DNA of 64,000 nt from Nostoc sp. NIES-3756 (lineage in GTDB: Bacteria; Cyanobacteriota; Cyanobacteriia; Cyanobacteriales; Nostocaceae), in assembly GCF_001548375.1 (NCBI RefSeq), contig NZ_AP017295.1, positions 3,816,501 to 3,880,500 on the forward strand, written 5' to 3'. The notes under the pieces were generated by a model, which saw only the letters and a list, made by a program, of their open reading frames with translations, searched no databases and was not told the DNA's origin. Of the stretch, positions 56,875-64,000 are shown piece by piece. The first letter of the stretch is position 1. Each line of letters opens with the position of its first letter. The translations under genes were made by a program, and so were the position numbers.

Positions 56875-56900
56875 TCAACAGTCAACAGTAATCAGTTATT
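56848..56900 (+). repeat. Heptanucleotide repeat (CAGTTGT / CAACAGT units)
   Basis: Three CAGTTGT units, one TATTAGT, two CAACAGT and AATCAGT follow one another directly, giving seven seven-base units next to the receiver remnant. STRR-type repeat. Confidence 0.65.
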
Positions 56901-56920
56901 CTCCTCCACTCCCAACCTTA

Positions 56921-57418
56921 ATGAATGCTCATGATATATTGCTGCGGTCTGCCCAAGAAGCAGATGCTTGGATGCTGAGTGCCATTCATATCACCGCAAT
57001 TAAAGCTTTGCCGACAACATATTATACTCATGAAGAACTCTTAGCGTGGCGTAATTATCGTGAAAAACCCGATGGTACTAGTATTTTGAAGCATTTGCAA
57101 TTAGAAACTTTATGGGTTGCGGCTAAGGGTGATCATGTCTTAGGTTTTGCTAGTTATATTGTTGATGAATTAATTGCCTTATATGTGCATCCTCGTTACC
57201 AAGGTAGAGGAATTGGTAGAGCTTTGGTAGAGCATTTTTGTGAGCAAGCAAGGCAACAAGGATTAGATAAAGTTATCACAACTGCTAGTCTTTACGCTGA
57301 AGGTTTTTATTTACGACTGGGATTTATTGCTATACAAAGAGCGCCCCATCAATTGGGAAAAGGCGTAATAGTTCCAGTTATCAAGATGAGTAAAGAATTA
57401 ACTGCCCTTCAAAACTGA
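56921..57418 (+). CDS. GNAT-family N-acetyltransferase
   Basis: 165 aa from ATG 56921; the longer in-frame start at 56858 would translate the heptanucleotide repeat and is rejected. GNAT signatures are present: LIALYVHPRYQGRGIGRALVEH (motif A, acetyl-CoA pyrophosphate loop RGIGRA, about residue 98), then TTASLYAEGFYLRLGFIAIQR (motif B). A small soluble acetyltransferase; the acceptor is unknown. Confidence 0.87.
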   Translation: MNAHDILLRSAQEADAWMLSAIHITAIKALPTTYYTHEELLAWRNYREKPDGTSILKHLQLETLWVAAKGDHVLGFASYIVDELIALYVHPRYQGRGIGRALVEHFCEQARQQGLDKVITTASLYAEGFYLRLGFIAIQRAPHQLGKGVIVPVIKMSKELTALQN

Positions 57419-57767
57419 AAGTGGCGATATTTTTGGCTACTTTCCCCAGAATAACCTCAGATTACCATTGATTTCTCCTGCTATACATGGGACAAAACAC
57501 TAGATATTAATCTCCCACAACAAGATAATGTATAAACAACGATAAATCTATCGACAAACAGTATATTATATTTTAATCACACATAATCCTATCGAAAAAC
57601 CGTATATTATTAAAAAAGTGTTAAACCCAATAGTAATAAAAGGCGGATTCAGAGCAATAAGTTTTGATATTCGCTAATAACTGATGTTTTTTAATGGATA
57701 GCTACATAAGGCTTGTCCAGAGGCTTTTTGCTGCAAAGAAAAGATTAAAGTATAACCAGGAGTGAAT
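57419..57767. promoter_or_regulatory. Promoter region with a pair of 22-base direct repeats
   Basis: The 349-base gap has no gene. CTATCGACAAACAGTATATTAT (57548-57569) and CTATCGAAAAACCGTATATTAT (57589-57610) match at 20 of 22 positions and start 41 bases apart, about four helical turns. They lie upstream of the DUF442 gene and could be two binding sites for a repressor or activator. Confidence 0.45.
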
Positions 57768-58238
57768 GTGAATAACGGCATACGTATCAATGAACACTTA
57801 ACGACAACAGGACAAGTTATACCAACCCAGTTAGAGCAAGCTATTCAAGAAGGTTTCAAATCGGTTTTGAATTTGCGATCGCCTGATGAGTTAGGATTTC
57901 GTAAAGATGAGCAAAAAGTAGTAGAAGCCTTAGGGCTAAATTATGTCAACGTTCCCCTCAAGCTGGAAGGGTTTAACGAAGAACAGATCACTAAAATTTT
58001 GACAACATTAGAAAGTTTGCCTAAACCTGCTATTGTGCATTGTGCAGCAGGGATGCGTTCTACAGGAATTGCACTTTTGAGCGTTGCTATTAAAGAGGGT
58101 TTAACACCGGAACAAACCTTAGCTAAAGCGCGGAGTCTTGGTTTTAGCTTCTTAGAACACTCTGGTATTAGCCCTCGACTCAAGCAACAATTTGTGGATT
58201 ATGTAAATAAACACTCAAAGATAGCCGTGTCTGTTTGA
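57768..58238 (+). CDS. DUF442 protein: phosphatase/rhodanese-like (beta-lactamase hydrolase-like fold)
   Basis: 156 aa. Start is GTG 57768, placed 5 bases after AGGAG; GTG 57762 overlaps that site. The N-terminal half (GQVIPTQLEQAIQEGFKSVLNLRSPDE) and the active-site loop VHCAAGMRST (C92, R97) fit the DUF442/Blh-like family, a tyrosine-phosphatase fold with a C-x4-R loop as in rhodaneses. Members occur with persulfide dioxygenases and sulfide sensors, but no such gene is next to it here. The function could be sulfur transfer or phosphatase. Confidence 0.8.
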   Translation: MNNGIRINEHLTTTGQVIPTQLEQAIQEGFKSVLNLRSPDELGFRKDEQKVVEALGLNYVNVPLKLEGFNEEQITKILTTLESLPKPAIVHCAAGMRSTGIALLSVAIKEGLTPEQTLAKARSLGFSFLEHSGISPRLKQQFVDYVNKHSKIAVSV

Positions 58239-58308
58239 GGATATGTAGCAGGGTACAGAGCTGAAACTCTCTTTTTATATAAAAAGCTGAATTTACGCTT
58301 TCAAGTTC

Positions 58309-58354
58309 GTAGTAAAGGCTTTAGCCTTTTATTTAAGACTAAAATCCTTACTAC
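58309..58354. repeat. Imperfect inverted repeat (GTAGTAAAGGCTTTAG)
   Basis: GTAGTAAAGGCTTTAG (58309-58324) pairs imperfectly with CTAAAATCCTTACTAC (58339-58354). It resembles dispersed palindromic repeats of Nostoc and may also end transcription of the DUF442 gene. Confidence 0.5.
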
Positions 58355-58384
58355 AAACCTTGAATAATTTACGCTGTTCTACTT

Positions 58385-58867
58385 ATGGTTATTATCCTCA
58401 TGGGTGTATCAGGTTCTGGTAAAACTACTATTGGACAAATGTTGGCAGAATCTTTAAATTGGGAATTTCAAGATGCTGACAGTTATCATTCAGTAGAAAA
58501 TATTGAGAAAATGCGTCATGGTATCCCTCTGAATGATATCGATAGAATACCTTGGTTACAAAGTTTGCAAATAGCTATTACTAATTGGCTAAAAGGCAAT
58601 AGCAATATCGTTTTAGCTTGTTCTGCACTTAAAGCTAGTTATCGTCAATATTTAGTATTAAGTAGCGATGTTAAAATAGTTTATTTATATGGTTCATTTG
58701 AACTGATTAAAGCACGGCTACAAAAGCGAAAAAATCATTTCATGAATGTAGAAATGTTGGCTAGTCAATTTGCATCTCTTGAGGAACCAGATAATGTTAT
58801 ACGTATAGATATTTCCCAGTCTCCTCAGGTTATTATACAAGATATTAAGAAAGTTCTAGGAATTTAG
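58385..58867 (+). CDS. gntK: Gluconokinase
   Basis: 160-aa P-loop kinase phosphorylating D-gluconate to 6-phosphogluconate, feeding the oxidative pentose phosphate pathway. Walker A GVSGSGKTT (residues 7-15), the substrate region DADSYHSVENIEKM, GIPLNDIDRIPWL and LACSALKASYRQYL are all diagnostic for GntK. Length is normal for the family. The gene stands alone with no gluconate permease next to it. Confidence 0.92.
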   Translation: MVIILMGVSGSGKTTIGQMLAESLNWEFQDADSYHSVENIEKMRHGIPLNDIDRIPWLQSLQIAITNWLKGNSNIVLACSALKASYRQYLVLSSDVKIVYLYGSFELIKARLQKRKNHFMNVEMLASQFASLEEPDNVIRIDISQSPQVIIQDIKKVLGI

Positions 58868-58924
58868 GATATATTTAATTTACCACAGAGGTAAGAAGAC
58901 ACATAGAAATATTTTAATTCTCTT

Positions 58925-60553
58925 TTAAAATTGAATGCGTCCTTGCCATTTATCTATCATTTTTTGGCTAATACCTGGTATTTTATCTAAGTCTTGTATT
59001 GATGTAATTTTTTGCTGTTGACGAGCAATGATGATTTTTTGTGCTAGTTTTTTACCAACCCCAGGTAGGGTTTGTAATTCTGTAGAAATTGCTGTATTGA
59101 TATTCACTACTCCAGGGGTAATGATTTGTTCTGAAGTCGGGCTTTTAATTTGGTTGCATTGTTTTTGCTCTTTTTGAATTTGTGCTTGGACTCTTTCTGG
59201 TACACCTACTTGAGCTTTTGTATAAAGGCGATTAAATTCACGCTCATAATGAGCAGCAATTACAGGATTATTAATTACTATAAGCGTCTCATCATTTCCA
59301 TAATTTGCTGTGTCAGACCAGTTGTGAGAACCTGTAATTACTGTTCGATTGTCAACAAGGGCAAACTTATGATGAAGAATATCTCCTTTTCTTAAATTGG
59401 GTATGCCTACTGTAGTCACAGGATTAGACCAAGGTTTATTATTAATTTCATATTGGCATTTATTACTCAGAGAAACTCCCATCATATCTAAGGCTTCACT
59501 ATAATAACGATACGCAAATTGTCTATCAATTAATGCTCTAATTGCGATGTCTTTTTGATGAACTTGTTCTAGAGTATTAGCAAGGCTTTGTTCGGAAAAG
59601 ACAAATAATGCCATATCAACAGATTTTTTGGCTGACTTTAGAGTTTTTTCAATTAATCCATTACTACTTTGACTCCAAGGTAAGGTAGGTGATGTGGGTG
59701 AAAAATGCACAGTAATTTCGTTATCACCTAAAGTAATTGTTTTGAAAGAACGTAGAGGTTTTCGTATACCAAATTTACTGTCTGGTTTACCTCCAGGGCC
59801 ATCACCCCACATCAAGTTAAATTCTTCTGTGAATAAAGCCGCTATTTCTGGGCTGTCGATGTGCAGGAGATTGTTGGCATTTCCTAAACTATTAGGATTT
59901 GTCAAGTCACCCATTGTATCGCTAAGAGTAAAATTTGCTGAAGTTGCAATTACTATCTGATTATCTACAACTAAAAATTTGTGGTGCATTAACTTAGTAC
60001 CTGCTGAACCATCAGCTTGATCATCTATCCAAGGGATTTTTGCATTCCGTAAAATCATCAGTGCATCTTGCTGATTAATTTCATCTAGGCTGAGTTTGTT
60101 GTCTTGATTCAGGTCGATAAATTTAAAGTATTCTTGATATCGTGCTTTTTCTCTAGTGTCTAATTTTTTGATTTCATCTGGTGTCAAGCTACTCAAAGGA
60201 CGACTATAGGTATTTTCTAAAATTACTCTGACTTTGATTCCTGATTTTTGTTTATCTGCAAGGGCTTGGGCTATTCTGGGTAAACGTAATTCTTGTACTG
60301 CTATATCGACAGTAGATTTAGCTTGAGAAATAGCGTCAATAATCTGCTGTTCTAAATTATCTCCCAGTCGAGTTTGCTGACGGTATGGTTCTTTATATTC
60401 TGACGATTCGGACTGATTAAAGTAAACTTTCACGAATGAGTCTTGCGGTAGCGGTGCAAGACGATTATTGTGAGATTGCACTTTTTGACAAGCAGCGATC
60501 GCAATTATCAAAAACAATAACCAAAAATTCCTTAATCTGGGGTAAATCAGCAC
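58925..60553 (-). CDS. Phospholipase D-fold lipoprotein with EF-hand and ComEA-like HhH tail
   Basis: 542-aa protein. A lipoprotein signal (LLFLIIAIAAC, C22) anchors it outside the cytoplasm. Two complete HKD motifs give one PLD/nuclease active site: H190-x-K192-x4-D197 (MHHKFLVVDNQ) and H394-x-K396-x4-D401 (LHHKFALVDNR), each followed by a Ser/Asn strand (TSANFT, GSHNWS). An EF-hand-like loop (DLNQDNKLSLDE, about residue 148) sits in the first PLD half. The C-terminal 60 residues are a helix-hairpin-helix pair of the ComEA type (VNINTA, LQTLPGVGKKLAQKII, IPGISQKMIDKW). This points to an exported Ca2+-responsive DNase/DNA-binding enzyme. Confidence 0.86.
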   Translation of the reverse strand: MLIYPRLRNFWLLFLIIAIAACQKVQSHNNRLAPLPQDSFVKVYFNQSESSEYKEPYRQQTRLGDNLEQQIIDAISQAKSTVDIAVQELRLPRIAQALADKQKSGIKVRVILENTYSRPLSSLTPDEIKKLDTREKARYQEYFKFIDLNQDNKLSLDEINQQDALMILRNAKIPWIDDQADGSAGTKLMHHKFLVVDNQIVIATSANFTLSDTMGDLTNPNSLGNANNLLHIDSPEIAALFTEEFNLMWGDGPGGKPDSKFGIRKPLRSFKTITLGDNEITVHFSPTSPTLPWSQSSNGLIEKTLKSAKKSVDMALFVFSEQSLANTLEQVHQKDIAIRALIDRQFAYRYYSEALDMMGVSLSNKCQYEINNKPWSNPVTTVGIPNLRKGDILHHKFALVDNRTVITGSHNWSDTANYGNDETLIVINNPVIAAHYEREFNRLYTKAQVGVPERVQAQIQKEQKQCNQIKSPTSEQIITPGVVNINTAISTELQTLPGVGKKLAQKIIIARQQQKITSIQDLDKIPGISQKMIDKWQGRIQF

Positions 60554-60603
60554 GGTAATCTGTTAAAAGTGGAATGGATGTGAACAGATTTATAATTCCC
60601 AAA

Positions 60604-60651
60604 TTAGTCATTGGTTATTAGTCATTAGTCATTAGTCCATAGTCATTAGTT
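60604..60651 (+). repeat. Heptanucleotide repeat (TAGTCAT units)
   Basis: About six TAGTCAT-like seven-base units (with TGGTTAT and TAGTCCA variants) lie between the PLD lipoprotein and the cysteine desulfurase. STRR type, nearly the same unit order as at 27030-27065. Confidence 0.65.
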
Positions 60652-60686
60652 TTTCTCCCCCATCTCCTCCACTCCCTAGCCCGCAT

Positions 60687-61853
60687 ATGCAAATATACTT
60701 AGATTACAGCGCTACTACTCCCACTAGACAAGAAGCGATCGCAGCGATGCAAACAGTCCTCACTCAACAGTGGGGGAACCCTTCTAGTTTGCATGAGTGG
60801 GGACAACGGTCAGCAACTATTGTAGAACAGGCTAGGGTACAGGTTGCAGGGTTAATTAATGCCGATCCGGAATCGATTATTTTTACCTCTGGTGGTACGG
60901 AAGCTGACAATTTGGCAATTATGGGTGTTGTCAGAAGGCAAACTGTGCCGCAACATATCATTATTTCCAGTGTGGAACATTCGGCAGTGACGGAACCTGC
61001 CAATTTACTAGAAAAGTGGGGTTGGGAAGTAACTCGGCTGGGTGTAGATCATCAAGGTAGAATCAACCCCCAAGATTTAAAGGCGGCGTTACGACATAAT
61101 ACTGTTTTAGTTTCTATTATTTATGGTCAAAGTGAGATTGGTACAGTCCAACCCATTGCAGCGTTAGGTAAAATCGCTCAACAACATGGGGCTTTGTTCC
61201 ACACCGATGCAGTGCAAGCGGCGGGAAGATTACCTATAGATGTGCAGCAGCTACCTGTAGATTTACTCAGCCTTTCCAGCCATAAGTTATACGGGCCGCA
61301 AGGTGTTGGGGCGCTTTATATTCGTCCTGGTGTGGAATTGATGCCTTTGTTGGGTGGTGGAGGACAAGAAAGGGGTATGCGTTCTGGTACGCAAGCTGTA
61401 CCAATTATCGCTGGTTTTGGCGTAGCTGCTGAACTCGCAGCCGAAGAACTAGCCACAGAAACACCTCGTTTAATTAAATTACGCGATCGCCTATTTACGC
61501 AATTAGCAGATGTTCCTGGTTTAATTCCTACAGGCGATAGGGAAAATCGTCTACCCCACCATACAAGTTTTTACCTCGAACAAGCCGACGGCGAAAAAAT
61601 CAGTGGTAAAACCTTAGTACGCCAATTAAATCTTGCAGGTATCGCTATCAGTGCCGGCGCTGCTTGTCACAGTGGTAAACTTAGCCCTAGTCCCATACTT
61701 TTGGCTATGGGTTACTCAGCAAAAGCCGCTACAGGGGGAATTAGGTTGACATTAGGCCGGGACACTACAGAAGCTGATATTGATTGGACGGCGATGGTAT
61801 TAAAGCAAGTTTTGCAGAGGTTGATACCAGGAGAATTATTAGTTAGTTATTAG
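60687..61853 (+). CDS. Cysteine desulfurase (NifS/IscS family)
   Basis: 388-aa PLP enzyme that mobilises sulfur from cysteine for Fe-S clusters and other thio-cofactors. Signatures: IYLDYSATTPTRQEAI, FTSGGTEADNLA, the PLP-lysine K200 in LSSHKLYGPQG, GGGQERGMRSGTQ, and the catalytic cysteine C327 in SAGAACHSGKLSPSP, a group I (NifS/IscS) type loop. No nifU or iscU gene is adjacent, so it is a stand-alone copy. Confidence 0.93.
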   Translation: MQIYLDYSATTPTRQEAIAAMQTVLTQQWGNPSSLHEWGQRSATIVEQARVQVAGLINADPESIIFTSGGTEADNLAIMGVVRRQTVPQHIIISSVEHSAVTEPANLLEKWGWEVTRLGVDHQGRINPQDLKAALRHNTVLVSIIYGQSEIGTVQPIAALGKIAQQHGALFHTDAVQAAGRLPIDVQQLPVDLLSLSSHKLYGPQGVGALYIRPGVELMPLLGGGGQERGMRSGTQAVPIIAGFGVAAELAAEELATETPRLIKLRDRLFTQLADVPGLIPTGDRENRLPHHTSFYLEQADGEKISGKTLVRQLNLAGIAISAGAACHSGKLSPSPILLAMGYSAKAATGGIRLTLGRDTTEADIDWTAMVLKQVLQRLIPGELLVSY

Positions 61854-61917
61854 TCATGGATCTTCTTTCATCCGTTGGCTAACCCCTTGAATATCCTGCA
61901 ATACAGGTTTTATATGT

Positions 61918-61943
61918 GACTTATAGTCCGTAGACATATAGTC
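61918..61943 (+). promoter_or_regulatory. Tandem C-boxes (operators of the R-M controller protein)
   Basis: Two operators, GACTTATAGTC (61918-61928) and GACATATAGTC (61933-61943), are centred 15 bases apart and 43 bases before the controller ATG. They match the GACTtatAGTC consensus bound by controller proteins of type II R-M systems. The first is the better match and would be the high-affinity activator site; the second, with one changed half-site, would mediate repression. Confidence 0.85.
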
Positions 61944-61985
61944 CACATCATTCCATTATACCCACAAGCATTTGATGGGTAGAAT

Positions 61986-62228
61986 ATGCAGGAAGCTAAA
62001 ATACTCTCTTTGTTTGGCGCACATATTAAAAAAATCAGGACGGCAAAAGGTTATAGCCAAGAACAACTTGCTGCTTTTGCTGGGTTGGATCGAACTTATA
62101 TAAGTGGCATAGAAAGAGGGCAACGAAATATTAGCTTGATGAATTTGGTTAAATTAGCTAAAGCGTTAGAAGTTCCCGCCAAGCAACTTTTAGATTTTGA
62201 TATGGAGGGGGACGATGGACAGCAATGA
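61986..62228 (+). CDS. R-M controller protein (XRE-type HTH, C protein)
   Basis: 80-aa XRE-family DNA-binding protein, the size of C proteins. The helix-turn-helix is GYSQEQLAAFAGLDRTYISGIERG (about residues 20-43), with the conserved RGQRNISLMNLVKLAKAL that follows. It is predicted to bind the C-boxes just upstream and to time expression of itself and the restriction enzyme so that methylation precedes cutting. It overlaps the restriction gene by 14 bases, showing translational coupling. Confidence 0.92.
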   Translation: MQEAKILSLFGAHIKKIRTAKGYSQEQLAAFAGLDRTYISGIERGQRNISLMNLVKLAKALEVPAKQLLDFDMEGDDGQQ

Positions 62229-63264
62229 AATCAATTTTTTAGAAGTAATTGCTGACAGCTATGGAATAGATAAAAACTCTGTAATCTTCAAGTACATTGA
62301 ACGCAAAACAAGGGCTTCTGAAAGAGGAAGTAAGGCTAGACGTTCTTTAGGTAATTTATATGCGCTTTATGTGTTAGCTCAAGATTATATCAATGAAAAT
62401 TTTGAGGGTTCAAGTTTCACAGAACTAATGCAACGAATGAAAGCAATGCCATTCGGTACAAAATTACAAAATCACCCTCTGGATAATCGTCTGAATGATG
62501 AAGTCAAACGCCAATACAAAGTCAGTGACAATATGCTTCCTGTACAGCCTGCAAATCTTGGAGACGGGAGAAAAGCTAGGAAAATATCCGTCGATTTATT
62601 GAGAGAATATAACATGAATCCTAGCTCTTGTGCTAGTTTCATTGTGGATGCCATAGATAGTTATATCACTATTATTGATAGTCATCAAACTGCCTATTTA
62701 AACCAAATTGATGCTGCTTACACTGATTTAGAAATTGCTGAAGTAATTGCAGAGGCATTTGCATACAATTCAGATGCTAGACTATTTGAAATAGTTTCTT
62801 TTGGATTGCTTTATTTACACTTTAATAAGACAAAAGTTTCTTTTTCTATAGATGGTAAAAGCTTTTCACAAAAGTTAACCCTGTATCGTACAGGGCGAAC
62901 AAACGCAAATGATGGCGGAATCGATTTTGTTTTAAAACCATTGGGTAATTTCTTTCAAGTTACTGAAACATTAGACTTTAAAAAATACTTTCTAGATTTT
63001 GAGAAAATAAATCGTTTTCCCATGAGCTTTGTTATCAAAACTAATTTAACACAACAAGCAGTGAGGGATAAAATTAAAGAAGATGCAGTTCAACTATATA
63101 GTGTTGAACAGGTCGATGTATATATGAATTTGTTTGAGGAAATTTATACCTTAAATGAACTTAAGAATATTCTTGACCAAGTTAAAGAATCTCATGATTC
63201 AATTTCTAAATTGAAGGAAATTGTTGTTCAATGTTTTAAGCTGGAATATGGGTTATTAGATTAA
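62215..63264 (+). CDS. Type II restriction endonuclease (predicted)
   Basis: 349 aa from ATG 62215, preceded by GGAGGGGGACG; a TTG at 62197 in the same frame is rejected. Function is inferred mainly from its place between a controller gene and a methyltransferase. The core shows NANDGGIDFVLKPLGNFFQVTET (about 230-252), with D233, D237 and Q248-x-x-E251 in a spacing reminiscent of a PD-(D/E)xK nuclease, though the usual lysine is not obvious. Recognition sequence cannot be predicted. Base composition is more AT-rich than its neighbours, which is common for R-M genes. It converges on the methyltransferase with a 9-base overlap. Confidence 0.78.
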   Translation: MDSNEINFLEVIADSYGIDKNSVIFKYIERKTRASERGSKARRSLGNLYALYVLAQDYINENFEGSSFTELMQRMKAMPFGTKLQNHPLDNRLNDEVKRQYKVSDNMLPVQPANLGDGRKARKISVDLLREYNMNPSSCASFIVDAIDSYITIIDSHQTAYLNQIDAAYTDLEIAEVIAEAFAYNSDARLFEIVSFGLLYLHFNKTKVSFSIDGKSFSQKLTLYRTGRTNANDGGIDFVLKPLGNFFQVTETLDFKKYFLDFEKINRFPMSFVIKTNLTQQAVRDKIKEDAVQLYSVEQVDVYMNLFEEIYTLNELKNILDQVKESHDSISKLKEIVVQCFKLEYGLLD

Positions 63265-64000
63265 AGATATCTGCTTTGGTTGTTTATCTGTTATACATCT
63301 TACTTTTTTAGAGAGGTTTTTTGTTTTTCTTCTCTTCTCCTTCGCTAATTCTTCATAGGTGTACGGTGAAGGCAAATCTAGCCGTCGGATACCTATTTTT
63401 ACATATTCTTCATTTATCTCAATTCCCATAGACTTTCTTCCTAAACGCTTGGCTACTGCACATGTGGAAAAACTACCAGAAAATGGATCTAGTACCATGT
63501 CTCCAACATTTGAAGATGCTAAAACGATACGTTCCAAAAGGGCTTCTGGCTTTTGGGTTGGGTGATTTTCGTACTCATCCATTTTGAAGCGTACACGCGC
63601 AAAATTCCAAACATTACCCGGTACTTTTTTTGTGTTGTATGGCTGAGGAGGTTCTTTCCGATAATCAATTAACTGACGTACTGCACCAGTTTTCGCCTCA
63701 ACCATAATATCTTCAGCATTAAATGTATAGTTTCTGTCATGTTTTGTTAACATGAGTATCGGCTCGTACATCGAGCCAAAGTATCTTTTTGCCTGCATTC
63801 CTGAGCTATCATAAGCCCAGATTATTCTACTTTTAACGTAGAAATTATTACGGCATTTAATATCAAGATAAGGCATATTCTCTGTACTATTCATCAGGTA
63901 GAATGTACCATTAGGCTTGAGAATCCGGTGGCATTCATCAATCCATTGGTACGTCCAGTTAAGAAACTCTTCTTGCGACCATTTTTCTACCAAACCATCG
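63256..64000 (-). CDS. DNA methyltransferase of the R-M system (N-terminus beyond the right edge)
   Basis: Visible part is about 248 C-terminal residues; the frame stays open to the right edge. It matches beta-group N4-cytosine/N6-adenine methyltransferases: FYLMNSTENMP, NHPTQKPEALLERIVLASS, the AdoMet-binding DPFSGSFSTCAVAKRLGRKSMGIEIN (motif I) and a basic tail. Motif IV (SPPY or DPPY), which would separate N4C from N6A, lies outside the window. It should protect host DNA against the convergent restriction enzyme. Confidence 0.88.
   Translation of the reverse strand, partial: DGLVEKWSQEEFLNWTYQWIDECHRILKPNGTFYLMNSTENMPYLDIKCRNNFYVKSRIIWAYDSSGMQAKRYFGSMYEPILMLTKHDRNYTFNAEDIMVEAKTGAVRQLIDYRKEPPQPYNTKKVPGNVWNFARVRFKMDEYENHPTQKPEALLERIVLASSNVGDMVLDPFSGSFSTCAVAKRLGRKSMGIEINEEYVKIGIRRLDLPSPYTYEELAKEKRRKTKNLSKKVRCITDKQPKQISLI

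Overview
The window looks like chromosomal DNA of a filamentous heterocyst-forming cyanobacterium of the Nostoc/Anabaena group. Reasons: the HIP1 octamer GCGATCGC recurs throughout; heptanucleotide repeats of the STRR type (TAGTCAT-like units) sit in several gaps; there is a Ycf65/PSRP-3 ribosomal protein gene, a small protein of the Mo-dependent nitrogenase C-terminal family, DUF928 and CHAT proteins, and many PAS/GAF signalling proteins. Species identity is an inference. I saw no rRNA, tRNA, CRISPR array, complete insertion sequence or prophage.

Layout. (1) About 1-11.4 kb: a co-directional surface-polysaccharide cluster with an O-antigen polymerase/ligase (cut by the left edge), three acyltransferase-3 membrane proteins, a GT4 glycosyltransferase, two tandem pairs of GT2 glycosyltransferases and a Wzx-type flippase, closed by a 52-base hairpin. 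(2) 11.6-32.5 kb: a small nitrogenase-associated protein, a single-domain receiver with an altered switch residue, a DUF937/EF-hand protein, a PAS-GAF-GGDEF cyclase, a saccharopine-dehydrogenase-like oxidoreductase, a very large hybrid histidine kinase with an N-terminal ribbon-helix-helix, an SMR exporter, a polar amino-acid ABC transporter (binding protein fused to permease, plus ATPase), a RodZ-like HTH membrane protein, a LOV-PAS-GGDEF-EAL protein and a kinase-like/WD40 protein lacking key catalytic residues. (3) 32.5-46.3 kb: Ycf65, then a two-component pair (NarL-type regulator and CHASE2 kinase) with a DUF928 protein, followed by an exported TPR-CHAT protease-like protein, a small exported protein, and a two-partner-secretion pair (TpsA exoprotein and TpsB transporter) facing each other. 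(4) 46.2-61.9 kb: small exported or membrane proteins, a PEP-CTERM protein, a degenerate P-loop ATPase, a Ca2+ P-type ATPase, another hybrid kinase followed by a decayed receiver fragment, a GNAT acetyltransferase, a DUF442 phosphatase/rhodanese-like protein, gluconokinase, a phospholipase-D-fold lipoprotein with a ComEA-like helix-hairpin-helix tail, and a cysteine desulfurase. (5) 61.9-64 kb: a type II restriction-modification system with controller protein, restriction enzyme and convergent methyltransferase (cut by the right edge), preceded by two textbook C-boxes.

The most interesting blocks are the CHASE2/DUF928/CHAT/two-partner-secretion neighbourhood, which looks like a regulated cell-surface system with a caspase-like exported protein, and the controller-regulated R-M module. 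Individual protein oddities (RHH-fused kinase, LOV c-di-GMP enzyme, kinase-WD40 protein without the usual catalytic residues, nuclease-like lipoprotein with EF-hand and HhH) are reported separately.
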